Source: Raoultibacter phocaeensis (lineage in GTDB: Bacteria; Actinomycetota; Coriobacteriia; Coriobacteriales; Eggerthellaceae). From it: 64,000 nucleotides of DNA. The stretch is taken from NCBI RefSeq assembly GCF_901411515.1, contig NZ_CABDUX010000002.1, positions 992,001-1,056,000 on the forward strand, written 5' to 3'. The position numbers and the translations under genes are program-made. The stretch's first letter is position 1. Every line of letters starts with the position of its first letter. Positions 22,924 through 32,158 of this stretch are shown one piece after another. Below the pieces are notes generated by a model. The model was not told the origin of the DNA. It saw only the letters and a list, made by a program, of their open reading frames with translations, and did no database searches.

Positions 22924-23697
22924 CTAGCCACGCCTGAAATTTCTCTTCCTGGATACGAACGCGGCAGCTGCAATGAGCACCAAAGCGAGGGCGATCCTCA
23001 AGCCGAACAGAAACACGGCATCGAGAGGCGTGTAAACCGTGCCACCCATCACGTCGAGATCGATAACGGGTTGGCAGCCGTAGAAGCCTTGGCAGATGGC
23101 ATCGGTCACTACACCCATTTTCGATTTGCTTTTCCCAACGGGCATGGGAGCAAAGGTGGTGAAGCACACGACCGCGCACCAGACGGCAACCGCGATTATG
23201 CGTGCGAGCGCCTGGGGCAGAAGCGCGCCGATGAACGCCGAGAGCGCCGTCGCAAGAAACGCGAGAGGCACAACGATAACCAAGAACACCGAGAGCGCGA
23301 CCGCTACCGAAGCGAAGCCGCCCGCCTGCATGATGCCGCACACGATAAGCACAGCGGCGGAAGGCCAGAGCACAACCGAGAGCATGCCCGCCACCCGAGC
23401 CGCCAAGAGCTTAGCGGGAGAAACGGGTGTGGAATCCTCAACTTCCATAATACCGAGGCGAGCGGGTGCGGAAGCGAGGTCGGTACAAGCCGCCGCATAG
23501 GCTATCGCCGGTACCAACCCGAGCATCTGGCCGAGAAACGCCAGATCGACCTGGGTTCCGCGAGGCGATGCAAGGTCGGGAGCCGCGATCAGCGCGATGC
23601 CGAGAGCAATGAGTGTAAGCAGGATCGATACAACCCAGAGCGCCGATTGGCGGCGCGCTCTGCGTGCATGAACCCGCGCGAGTCGAAGAAAGCTCAT
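22924..23697 (-). CDS. ABC transporter permease (ABC-2 type)
   Basis: 257 residues with about six hydrophobic segments and a basic N-terminus (FLRLARVHARRARRQSALWVV). It overlaps the next upstream gene by four bases, and the ATPase gene follows. Probably forms the membrane part of an exporter with 22026 and 23694. Substrate unknown. Confidence 0.8.
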   Translation of the reverse strand: MSFLRLARVHARRARRQSALWVVSILLTLIALGIALIAAPDLASPRGTQVDLAFLGQMLGLVPAIAYAAACTDLASAPARLGIMEVEDSTPVSPAKLLAARVAGMLSVVLWPSAAVLIVCGIMQAGGFASVAVALSVFLVIVVPLAFLATALSAFIGALLPQALARIIAVAVWCAVVCFTTFAPMPVGKSKSKMGVVTDAICQGFYGCQPVIDLDVMGGTVYTPLDAVFLFGLRIALALVLIAAAAFVSRKRNFRRG

Positions 23698-24371
23698 TGC
23701 ACGCCCCCTGCTCTTGCCAACAGCTTTTCGGAGCGCCCGGATAGGACCCAGGAGATACCGGCCGCCGCACCTGCGATGAGCAGCGGCCCTTGCCGCTGGG
23801 TAACAGGATCAGGCACCTGCCAATCCCAAAAGAGCGTCAGGCACACCAAGACGGCGATGACGGCCATGGTCGCCGTGCGTACCGACCCCGCAACCGATAC
23901 GGCTGCGTATGCGACGAGTGTAACGACAACGGCACCCCCGGCAGGCGTAAGCACGCTGAGCGGGCCGACGTCGTTCGGAAAGATGCCCACCGCATGAAGC
24001 GGCGCGTATACGATAAGCGCACCTGCCGCGCCGCCCAGTACGACGATGCCAAGGCGAGCAAGCTGCACCGTGCGAAACCCGACCGGCATTGATTCCTGCA
24101 GTTCGATAAGCTCATCTTCGCCGAGCGCCGCAACGGCGCACGCCCCCACCGACACGGGATACAGCTGGACGAGCAGCATCATGACCACCTCGGCCATCTG
24201 CGCTCCCGCGAGGCGCGCCGCAAGCATCCCCCCGAATCCGATTATCGAGGCGACGACAAGGGGAATCGCCACGGCGACAAAACCGACTCGGTGCATCTGC
24301 GCTCCGATGATCTGCGCAGCAGCCTTCAGCCGCAGCCGAGCAACCCTCTTACCAACAGCGTTCATTCGCAC
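23694..24371 (-). CDS. Membrane protein, second exporter subunit
   Basis: 225 residues, about six TM segments, Ala/Val-rich. It contains a cytosolic loop AALGEDELIELQESMPVGFRTVQLARLGIVVL that is also found, in variant form, in the upstream gene (SDSVALAMPVGPQAVVLARLAAVL), so the two are likely diverged paralogues. Overlaps 22924 by four bases. Confidence 0.75.
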   Translation of the reverse strand: MRMNAVGKRVARLRLKAAAQIIGAQMHRVGFVAVAIPLVVASIIGFGGMLAARLAGAQMAEVVMMLLVQLYPVSVGACAVAALGEDELIELQESMPVGFRTVQLARLGIVVLGGAAGALIVYAPLHAVGIFPNDVGPLSVLTPAGGAVVVTLVAYAAVSVAGSVRTATMAVIAVLVCLTLFWDWQVPDPVTQRQGPLLIAGAAAGISWVLSGRSEKLLARAGGVQ

Positions 24372-24450
24372 TCCTTACAATCAGCGGATAGCATTCCAGC
24401 TCGTGTAGGTTAGTAGCATGCAAGTCCGTTGCGGTTCGCGTACGCATCGA

Positions 24451-25317
24451 TCATGCCGTCTGCATTCGCTTGGTCAGCGCCTTTCGGGCCGTGCAAACCG
24501 TGGCGGCGAGCAGCGCCAAGCCCAGAATCGCGATACCCGCAGGTCCAAGCACCCCCTGTACGGCGACGGCGAGCGGAAAAGCTTCCAAGCCAGAGATAGC
24601 TTGCGCAACGGGAGCGACAAGCGGTGCGCAGGCAATGCCGACGATCGAGCCCGCCCAGGCCGAGCCCGTCCATACGGCAACAAATGCGGATGCGCCCGAA
24701 ACGACAGCGAGCGGCCCGAGCCATAAGGAAACGATGCCCGCAGGATCGGGCGGCAATCCCAGAAGGGCGGCAATGCTGCAGCTTCCGACGCCGGCTATCG
24801 CATCAATGCACAGCACAGCTGCAAGCCGTGCAAGCACCACCGCTTGGGGGCCGACCGGCATGGCGAGCGCTACCGAATCGGATCGTTCGGCCGAAAGCGC
24901 AAGCGATACGGTGAGGGCGGCTCCTGCGAGGAGGAGCATCGAGAACAACCACGTCGGATCGATGCCCACAAACGAAGCGCTTGCAAGATACGCCGCACAT
25001 ACGGCGAGCGCTGCCATGACAAGCGCCGCCGCGAGCACCGCATGGGGGACGATGCGCAGCTGCGACAAGGCAAGTGCACCTGCGATACGCACGCTTTTTG
25101 CGGGCGGCCAGGACGCGACGGTAAGCGGCGAGGGATGCTTTTCGATGCGCGCCGCGATGACGTTGAATGCCGGAGCGCCTTCTGCGCGCGCCGCTTCCTG
25201 GCTGAGCAAAGCACGGCAAAGCGCTGCGGCATCGCTTTCGCGCTGCCTGTACTGCGGCGGCAAAGAGGCGGCGCCGAGTCCGAACCCGTTTGGGTCCCTG
25301 TGGTATTCTCTACTCAT
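24451..25317 (-). CDS. Membrane protein with cytosolic N-terminus, possible anti-sigma/exporter hybrid
   Basis: 288 residues. About 90 N-terminal residues are soluble, then six hydrophobic segments follow. It starts inside the sigma factor stop (ATGA overlap), the position normally held by the cognate anti-sigma factor, yet the membrane part resembles the ABC-2 permease downstream. It may combine sigma control with transport, or simply be a permease. No zinc anti-sigma motif (HxxxCxxC) is visible. Confidence 0.65.
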   Translation of the reverse strand: MSREYHRDPNGFGLGAASLPPQYRQRESDAAALCRALLSQEAARAEGAPAFNVIAARIEKHPSPLTVASWPPAKSVRIAGALALSQLRIVPHAVLAAALVMAALAVCAAYLASASFVGIDPTWLFSMLLLAGAALTVSLALSAERSDSVALAMPVGPQAVVLARLAAVLCIDAIAGVGSCSIAALLGLPPDPAGIVSLWLGPLAVVSGASAFVAVWTGSAWAGSIVGIACAPLVAPVAQAISGLEAFPLAVAVQGVLGPAGIAILGLALLAATVCTARKALTKRMQTA

Positions 25318-25874
25318 AGCTTTCCTTCCAGCGATTCCTGCACCATGCGTCGTGCGCGGGAAACACGCGATTTCACGGTCCCTACGGGTACGTCGGTTAC
25401 GGCTGCGATGTCGGCATAGGGAAGTTCGTGCAGCCAGGCAAGGCGCACCGTTTCCGCAAGCTCATCAGGGAGCGCATCGAGTGCCCCCAAGATGACCTCG
25501 ACCCCTGCGCCCGCAAGCGCGAGACTTTCGGGGCCTTCGGCGTCGTCGATGCGCTCTTCCGCACATGCATCGAACCGCGTGATCGGCAAACGCTTACGGC
25601 GGGTGCTCGCATACACTTGCCGCTTCGCAATGCCGAGCAGCCAGGTAAGCACACGGCTCTCGCCACGAAACGCCTGAGCCGACCTCCAGCACCCGAGCCA
25701 TGTATCGGCCGCCACCTCTTCGGCCGCTTCCCGATCGGACATACGGGAGACGACGAATGCGAACACGGCTTGGCCGTATGCGCGGTACAGCTCTTCAAGG
25801 GCGCACTCGTCGCCGGTCGCGATACGTGCAAGCGCACTACGCGCTTGCCGCTCCCCTTCTTCGTACTCGGTCAT
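25314..25874 (-). CDS. ECF-family RNA polymerase sigma factor
   Basis: A 186-residue sigma-70 family protein. Region 2 includes ALEELYRAYGQAVFAFVVSRM and WLGCWRSAQAFRG; region 4 includes ALPDELAETVRLAWLHELPYADIAAVTDVPVGTVKSRVSRAR. It directs polymerase to extracytoplasmic-stress promoters. First gene of an operon with three membrane proteins and an ABC ATPase, suggesting that it senses and exports an envelope-active compound. Divergent from helD at 26058. Confidence 0.92.
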   Translation of the reverse strand: MTEYEEGERQARSALARIATGDECALEELYRAYGQAVFAFVVSRMSDREAAEEVAADTWLGCWRSAQAFRGESRVLTWLLGIAKRQVYASTRRKRLPITRFDACAEERIDDAEGPESLALAGAGVEVILGALDALPDELAETVRLAWLHELPYADIAAVTDVPVGTVKSRVSRARRMVQESLEGKL

Positions 25875-26057
25875 TCACGCCGCTTTCCGTGTCATCGATT
25901 TCGTTTCGTTGTATCTTAGTAGCACTTCGGTACTGTGCGGTTCACGATTGTCCGAACTTTCTGCGGCATCGCCTCTCACGGCCGCGAGTTGCGGTACCAT
26001 TGACCATCGGTGCATCGACCCTGCGCCCCAAACACGAACCGTACCAAGGAGACGCCT

Positions 26058-28271
26058 GTGCCCGTCCGTTGCAAGCAAACACCCGATACCGCCCAAACCG
26101 AGACCGACGAGCACGGCAGCGCCGCATGCTCTGACGATGACTCCTTACAGGACAGCAAGGCCGTTTTCCGGGAAGAGCAGCAACACCTCAGCGCAACCTA
26201 TAAGACGCTTGAGGAAATGAAGTGCGCACTGGGTGCGAAGATCGCTGCAACGGATGAGGCGGCTGCCGACGACAAGCGCTCGATGGCCGACGATCTCTCC
26301 GTCAACCTGTCGAGCTACGCCGATGCGATGGAGACCTACGCGGACTTCGCCACGGTGAACCGCGTAATCGACGGATACAACATCGCCCACGATCTGCATG
26401 CGGAAAAACTCGCACGCATCGAGGTTCTACTCAGACAGCCGTACTTCGCGAAAGTATCCCTACAGTTCAAGCAGGGCGAAAAGGCGAAGGACCTCTATAT
26501 CGGCAGCGCGGGCGTGTCGGATGAGTCGTACCGGAGGCTCGTGGTCGATTGGCGCTCGCCGGTGGCTGAGGTGTACTACAACCAGGATATGGGCCCGACA
26601 ACCTACCGCGCGAACGGTCGTACGATCGACGTCGACCTCAAGCTGCGCCGCCAGTTCGATATCGAGGGAAACGTTCTGAACGCCTATTTCGATACGAGCG
26701 TGGCCATCCAGGATGCGCTTTTGCTCGCTTCGCTTTCCAAGGAGCGCTCGGCGCACATGCAGGCGATAACCGCCACTATCCAAAAAGAGCAGAATCAGGT
26801 GATCCGCCATGACGATGTACCGGTGCTGTTAGTGAGCGGCATCGCGGGCAGCGGCAAGACCTCCGTGTTGTTGCAGAGGATCGCGTATCTGTTCTACCGC
26901 CGCCGCGACGATCTCGATCCGAGCGAAGTGTTCCTCATCACGCCGAACCCGGTGTTTCGCCACTACATCGACAACGTGCTACCCGATCTCGGTGAGCGCA
27001 ACCCCGAAACGTTCACCTGGGATGAATTCATCGGGGAGCTCATGCCCCCTGACCGCGCCCACGGCGAGGCCGACGTTTCCGTAAGCACGCTTGAGCGCAT
27101 CGACGCACTCGCGGGGACGTTTTCGTTCGAACAGAACGACTTTAAAGAGCTGCGCTTCGATTCCGTAAGGCTCATCCCCGCAGGGCAGATCGCGCAGATA
27201 GCGGCGAAGTTCAAGCATCTGCCCGCGGGCCCCCACCTCGTTTCGCTCATGAGAGAAGAGCTTGAGAAGCGCTTGGCGAGTCGCATCGCCCAGATGGCGG
27301 GTACCGATGCCGTGCATGACGAAGTGCTCGCGCTCGCGGCTGAAGAGCAGGTGAGGATATTCCACGAGACGATCGATCCCGAGGACGACGAAGAACTACG
27401 AGCCGCATCGCTTGCCTACCTGAACGACCGGTTCGCCGCCGCCTTCGCCGCGGTCGAGAACGACGATTGGCTGCGCATCGACCGTATCGGCATGAGGCTG
27501 CTCGGCGTATCGCATCTTGAGCCCGTAACATGGCTGTACCTCAAGATTGCACTTACCGGTCTCGGCAATCCGTATGCGAAGTACGTGATGATCGACGAGG
27601 TGCAGGACTACACCGCCGCGCAGCTCATGGTGCTCGGACGGTATTTCAGGCGTGCCCATTTCATGCTGCTCGGCGATCAAAACCAAGCGATCAAACCCCA
27701 TACGGCGACGTTCGACGAAGCGCGCCGTACGTTCGAGACGCTTCATGGCGAGGTAAGCGAATGCAGGCTTATGACGAGCTATCGCTCTTCCCCCGAAGTC
27801 ACCGCTTTGTTCGCAAGCCTGCTCGAAGAGGGCGAGCGCATGCACGTATCGTCTATCCAACGTGCAGGAACGCCTCTCGTTATCGCAGAATGCTCCGATA
27901 AGTCCGCCTACGAGGAGAAGCTTCGCTGCGCCGTACGGACGGCAGCGCGCAACGAGGGACTCACGGCAATCATTGTACCTTGGAAAAGCGCAGCGAAACA
28001 TGTTCAAATGCTGATCGGGGAAGATGCCCCCGCGCTTGTGAAGAAGAATGCCGCGCTGCCCGACAGCGGTACGATCGTGATTCCGCTCGAGCTCGCGAAG
28101 GGCCTCGAATTCGACCATGTGATCGTGCCCGATGCGAGCGAGCGCGTTTTTCCGGACGACGAACTGTCGCGGCGGCGCCTCTACACGACGATTTCCCGTG
28201 CGACGAAGAGCATCACGCTCATCGCCCAAGGCTCGCTGACACCGCTGCTGAAAACGCAACGCGCAGAGTAA
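26058..28271 (+). CDS. HelD-like UvrD/Rep-family ATPase (RNA polymerase recycling)
   Basis: A 737-residue superfamily 1 protein. It has an N-terminal coiled coil (about 25-120), Walker A GIAGSGKTS, motif II MIDEVQDYT, motif III LLGDQNQAI, and C-terminal motifs AKGLEFDHVIVPDAS and RLYTTISRATKS. HelD proteins pry RNA polymerase off DNA and can expel rifampicin-like drugs. GTG 26058 is chosen for AAGGAG six bases before it, rather than an ATG at 26010 without a site. A second HelD paralogue lies at 32159, on the other strand. Confidence 0.85.
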   Translation: MPVRCKQTPDTAQTETDEHGSAACSDDDSLQDSKAVFREEQQHLSATYKTLEEMKCALGAKIAATDEAAADDKRSMADDLSVNLSSYADAMETYADFATVNRVIDGYNIAHDLHAEKLARIEVLLRQPYFAKVSLQFKQGEKAKDLYIGSAGVSDESYRRLVVDWRSPVAEVYYNQDMGPTTYRANGRTIDVDLKLRRQFDIEGNVLNAYFDTSVAIQDALLLASLSKERSAHMQAITATIQKEQNQVIRHDDVPVLLVSGIAGSGKTSVLLQRIAYLFYRRRDDLDPSEVFLITPNPVFRHYIDNVLPDLGERNPETFTWDEFIGELMPPDRAHGEADVSVSTLERIDALAGTFSFEQNDFKELRFDSVRLIPAGQIAQIAAKFKHLPAGPHLVSLMREELEKRLASRIAQMAGTDAVHDEVLALAAEEQVRIFHETIDPEDDEELRAASLAYLNDRFAAAFAAVENDDWLRIDRIGMRLLGVSHLEPVTWLYLKIALTGLGNPYAKYVMIDEVQDYTAAQLMVLGRYFRRAHFMLLGDQNQAIKPHTATFDEARRTFETLHGEVSECRLMTSYRSSPEVTALFASLLEEGERMHVSSIQRAGTPLVIAECSDKSAYEEKLRCAVRTAARNEGLTAIIVPWKSAAKHVQMLIGEDAPALVKKNAALPDSGTIVIPLELAKGLEFDHVIVPDASERVFPDDELSRRRLYTTISRATKSITLIAQGSLTPLLKTQRAE

Positions 28272-28383
28272 GGCGCATGAGGTAACGACTGACTTATCCT
28301 TATAGCGAAGAGACTTCGCTCGCGAGCGAACGACCCTGTCCATGCTATACTCTTCCTGCGGTTTTCCAGCGGAAGGGGTGCGT

Positions 28384-28572
28384 ATGAAACTGATGGGTAT
28401 GGGTATTCCAGAGATGCTATTTGCCGTATTCTATGTCCTGTTCATACTCTTATTCGTCTTCCTGCTCTATTGGATCGTGAAGAAAGCGGTCAAAAACGGG
28501 ATCCTCGAAGCACGAAGGGCCATCAAGGAAGAGGAATCCACCTGTCCGCAAAACCCGAATGAGCGCATCTGA
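28384..28572 (+). CDS. Small single-TM membrane protein
   Basis: 62 residues from ATG 28384 (GAAGGGG upstream): MKLMGMGIPEMLFAVFYVLF, one long hydrophobic helix, then a basic/acidic cytosolic tail (KKAVKNGILEARRAIKEEE). Stand-alone, 110 bases after helD. No family recognised. Confidence 0.6.
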   Translation: MKLMGMGIPEMLFAVFYVLFILLFVFLLYWIVKKAVKNGILEARRAIKEEESTCPQNPNERI

Positions 28573-28725
28573 GACTGTCGAATAGCGCAAAGCACGACGG
28601 TTATCCCATCGGTAAACCCTATCGGTTCGCGCTCAATAACGGAAAATAGCGGGAATCGTCTCTCTTCTCGTTGTGATGCGGTATCATGCACGAGAACAAC
28701 TTCTTACCTGACTTTGGAGTACCGC

Positions 28726-29358
28726 ATGAAACCATTGCGCCCAACCGCAAACATTACCGAATACCTTGAAGATACGCAGTACGTGGCAAGCACCTCGGCA
28801 GCCATAGCGGATAAAGCCGAATCCTTGAGCAAAGGATGCGCACGCGAGGCAGAAAAGGTTGCCGCATGCTTCGAATACGTGCGCGACTGCATCGCGCACA
28901 CCGTCGACATCGGCGAGAGCACGGTTGTAAAAACAGCCGAGGACGTGCTCGCCCTCGACCACGGGACCTGCTATACGAAAAGCATGCTGCTCGTCGCCCT
29001 GCTACGTAACTTAGGGATACCGAGCGGCTTCTGCTACCAGCGGCTCTGCGAGGAAGAAGGCGACGATCCGCATTTTTTCCTACACAGCCTCGCCGCGTAC
29101 TGCTCGGACGAGCAAGGTACCTGGATTCGACTCGATGTCCGCGGCGGCTCGAAAGACACCGAAGCACCCGCCGTTACCCCCGAGCTGGTCTCCGACGACT
29201 ACGTGGTGTTCCATCCTGACCAAGCGCGTGGCGAGATCGATTACCTGCAAGTGCTCCCCCGCCATCCCGAACAGGTGGTGGCCGTGCTCGAAGTGAGCAG
29301 CAACTGCATCAGGATGATCGAGGAGGACCTGCCCACCGTTTTGGACGAATCTGCGTAA
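28726..29358 (+). CDS. Transglutaminase-like protein
   Basis: 210 residues of the transglutaminase-like superfamily. The catalytic triad is visible: Cys in LDHGTCYTKSMLLVALLRNL, His in HFFLHSLAAY, Asp in RLDVRGG. No signal peptide, so cytosolic; bacterial members are often proteases or peptide amidases. ATG 28726 with TTGGAG upstream. Alone between a small membrane protein and a convergent diguanylate cyclase. Confidence 0.85.
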   Translation: MKPLRPTANITEYLEDTQYVASTSAAIADKAESLSKGCAREAEKVAACFEYVRDCIAHTVDIGESTVVKTAEDVLALDHGTCYTKSMLLVALLRNLGIPSGFCYQRLCEEEGDDPHFFLHSLAAYCSDEQGTWIRLDVRGGSKDTEAPAVTPELVSDDYVVFHPDQARGEIDYLQVLPRHPEQVVAVLEVSSNCIRMIEEDLPTVLDESA

Positions 29359-29420
29359 TTGGGGCGAAACGGGCAATTCCGTTACCGTTAGAGATCCATC
29401 GTAATACCTGTACCCGAGCC

Positions 29421-30824
29421 CTATTCGGCGTGCGAGTCCTCTATCGCCTCGGGCTGCGATATCCAACCTGTTCGGCAACGATCTTCGCCGCTTATCCGAA
29501 CAGGCCGCGTATGCGACGTACGGTAGTACTGCTCTTTATCGCGATACATCGCTTTGTCCGCATCGAAGAGCATCTTTCCCACGTCGGCCGAGTCGGCTGA
29601 CCAGGTCGAACCGATAGCAGCCGCTCCAGGCAATTCGCGGGCAAAAGTCTCTTCGAGCTTTTCGACCAATATACCGAACGACGCTTCGCCGACGTCTGAA
29701 ACGGCGGCAACGAACTCGTCTCCCCCCACACGGTACACCTTCGCCCGTTCCCCCAAAGACCGTCTCATCGTTTCAGCGCACTCGCGCAGGAAGCGATCCC
29801 CTTGAGCATGTCCGCTTCGGTCGTTGACCTCCTTCATGCCGTTGACATCCAAGAAAATCACACCGAGCGAACGCGAACTGCTGCCGAGAGCCTCCATGTC
29901 TTCGATGTAGCGATTGCGGTTGAACAAACCCGTCAGGGTGTCATGGTAGCTGAGAACGTACAGTTGCTGCTCCGCCTTGATCCGCTCTAAAACCATGGTG
30001 TAGAAAAAGCACAGCGTGTAGAGCAAAGGTGCGATATCGCGTATGAGTTCGACCGGCGGATTATCCAAGCCCAAGAAGCCCACCACGTGTCCGTCGCGCT
30101 CGATCGGTGAAACCACCATGCTCCGGGTGTCTTGCTCGGCAAGCATCCGATACGCCTCAGGTTCAAGAAGCTCCTCGAATTCGGCCAAATTCTCGACGAG
30201 GACGCACTCGCCCCGTTCGAGCGCTTCGTACCACGATGCGAAGTATGTGGCATCGACCTCTTGAATCGATTTCGCCTTTGACGCATCGCCCTGCGAAAAC
30301 CACTCGTGCGTGTTGCGAAAAAGACCATCTTGCAAGGAAAAGATAAACGCTCGATCGGCCTGAAGCTCGCGTCCGAGCCGCTGCAGCATCCTGTTGGTTG
30401 CGAGGTCCGTATCGGTTTCGCGATACAGGTCCTTGACGCATTCGAGGATGATCTCGCCGCTCTGATGAAGGTTGCGAAACCGCATCGCCTCCTCTTTGAA
30501 TTCGGTAAGATCGTAACCGATTTCGAGCCGCGCGCTTCTTCCCATCCATTCTATCAGGCGGTCGTTCAGCAGATGCCGGTGTCCGCTGACGGGGTTCGTG
30601 AACTCCCATACGTAGCACTTATCGTAGCTCAGCAGGTGATTCGTACAAAACGGACAAGGCTCGCTCCGATTCTGAAGAAACTCGTAGCACGTTACCCCGG
30701 AAAGCTCTTCGTCAGAGGAAACTCCGTATAGCTCTCGCGCCAGATCGTTCATATACAGCAGCTCGTAGGTGTCTATATCCGATATGTAGAGCGGATCTGG
30801 AATGTCGTGGTTGAAATCTGCCAT
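29421..30824 (-). CDS. Diguanylate cyclase with PAS and GAF domains
   Basis: 467 residues. The N-terminal PAS (DIPDPLYISDIDTYELLYMNDLARELYG) contains a Cys-rich patch (EPCPFCTNH), the GAF domain spans about residues 150-300 (AEQDTRSMVVSPIERDGHVVGFLGLDNPP), and the C-terminal GGDEF domain has the intact motif RVGGDEF. It makes cyclic di-GMP. The RxxD inhibitory site expected five residues before GGDEF is absent. No TM segment, so a cytosolic sensor; the PAS cysteines could respond to redox state. Start is uncertain between ATG 30824 and upstream TTG 30872. Confidence 0.88.
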   Translation of the reverse strand: MADFNHDIPDPLYISDIDTYELLYMNDLARELYGVSSDEELSGVTCYEFLQNRSEPCPFCTNHLLSYDKCYVWEFTNPVSGHRHLLNDRLIEWMGRSARLEIGYDLTEFKEEAMRFRNLHQSGEIILECVKDLYRETDTDLATNRMLQRLGRELQADRAFIFSLQDGLFRNTHEWFSQGDASKAKSIQEVDATYFASWYEALERGECVLVENLAEFEELLEPEAYRMLAEQDTRSMVVSPIERDGHVVGFLGLDNPPVELIRDIAPLLYTLCFFYTMVLERIKAEQQLYVLSYHDTLTGLFNRNRYIEDMEALGSSSRSLGVIFLDVNGMKEVNDRSGHAQGDRFLRECAETMRRSLGERAKVYRVGGDEFVAAVSDVGEASFGILVEKLEETFARELPGAAAIGSTWSADSADVGKMLFDADKAMYRDKEQYYRTSHTRPVRISGEDRCRTGWISQPEAIEDSHAE

Positions 30825-31054
30825 GGAAAACCCCATCACGTTGTATAGCTCATGCTCAATACAGAGCTTCAATTTTGAGTTAATTATACGTTACCGGGTT
30901 CGCTTTTCGCTTCTGTATCGAGCGCTTAAGGGCAAATTCGAAGGAAAGCAGTCCAAAACGGCGCCCGTTGGAAACGTCGACGCATCGGGATCTGCCACGC
31001 CCGATACGGGTGCGCAAAACGGTGATGCGGATGCCGCCCGCCCTGTGCACCCGA

Positions 31055-31069
31055 TTAGAGTTACTCTAA
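31055..31069. repeat. TTAGAGT-T-ACTCTAA palindrome at the end of the agmatinase gene
   Basis: A perfect 15-bp copy of the palindrome found three times before the MerR gene (9891-10015). It overlaps the agmatinase stop codon rather than a promoter, so it is either a stray binding site or acts on an unannotated transcript. Confidence 0.6.
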
Positions 31070-32062
31070 GTACCCCTGCGAGCGTTTCTTCGTATAGAAG
31101 CAGATGAAATCGAGGATGATCTGGGCGGCGTAGAGCGAGGTTTGGTCGGCGTGGTCGTAGGGCGGTGCCACTTCGGACACGTCGAAACCCACAACCTGCC
31201 CCTTCTTCACAACAGCGTAGACGAGGTCATTAACCTCCTCGTACATGAGACCGCCTGGTTGCGGGGAGCCGGTACCCGGACACAGCGAAGGGTCGAGGCC
31301 GTCGATGTCAACGGTGATGTAGTAGTAGGCGGCATCGGGAATCTTCGCAATAACCGCCTCCATTCCCTCGCGCCTGAGTTCGGGCGTCGAAACGATCGTG
31401 CTGCCGTACGCACGCGCTTCGGCGAAATCGGCGGGTCCGCTGCTGCCGAGCCCCCGTAGGCCTATCTGCATCATGGGGCCGACGTGCGCAAGCTCCGAAG
31501 AGCGGCGCATCGGGGAGCTGTGCGAGCAGGTGAATTCGCCGTACGAGTTCGTCCAATCGAGATGGGCGTCGAACTGGATGATGCACACGTCGTGGTAACG
31601 GTCGAGCGCACGAACTACGGGGATCGTGGTCGAGTGGTCTCCCCCTATCACCACCGGAACCGCCCCCGAATCGAGGATGCGCCTTACCGCAGCCTCGCAG
31701 TTCGCAAACGACTGCTCGAAGCCGCACGGGGAAACGTCGACATCGCCGCAGTCGATGATGCGCTCGCCCTTATCGAGGTATTCGATCTCTCGCACCGGGT
31801 CGTACAAACCGTACAATCCATCGCAATACACGGTCGAGGCATCGCGCACGCCGCGAGGACCGAAACGCGCCCCGCTTTTCGCAGAAGCACCGATATCGTA
31901 TGGAAATCCGAGAATCGCTACGTCGAAGCCTTGCCCAAGCGCATCGAGCGAGGGGCAGATCTCGGTTTTCATAAACGAGGAGATGCCCGTGAAAGGCAGG
32001 TTAAAGTAATTACCCGAATCGGTCGAGAAATTCACGTTCGCGTTCCTGCTTCCGAATTCCAC
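31061..32062 (-). CDS. speB: Agmatinase-family ureohydrolase
   Basis: A 333-residue ureohydrolase with the manganese-binding signatures GGDHST, DAHLDW and DIDGLDPSLCPGTGSPQPGG, plus the final EVAPPYDHADQTS. The last pattern fits agmatinase or guanidino-acid hydrolases better than arginase; the exact substrate is not certain. GTG start with GGAGG upstream. Stand-alone gene between the cyclase and helD2, with no polyamine genes adjacent. It would convert agmatine to putrescine and urea. Confidence 0.85.
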   Translation of the reverse strand: MEFGSRNANVNFSTDSGNYFNLPFTGISSFMKTEICPSLDALGQGFDVAILGFPYDIGASAKSGARFGPRGVRDASTVYCDGLYGLYDPVREIEYLDKGERIIDCGDVDVSPCGFEQSFANCEAAVRRILDSGAVPVVIGGDHSTTIPVVRALDRYHDVCIIQFDAHLDWTNSYGEFTCSHSSPMRRSSELAHVGPMMQIGLRGLGSSGPADFAEARAYGSTIVSTPELRREGMEAVIAKIPDAAYYYITVDIDGLDPSLCPGTGSPQPGGLMYEEVNDLVYAVVKKGQVVGFDVSEVAPPYDHADQTSLYAAQIILDFICFYTKKRSQGYLE

Positions 32063-32158
32063 AGCGCCTCCTCATGTTTGGCTTTCGCTTCGTACCTATG
32101 ATACGCCATGTTCGAAGGAGATTTCCGTTCGGTCAATCCCCCGTTTCCTGCGCGCCGA

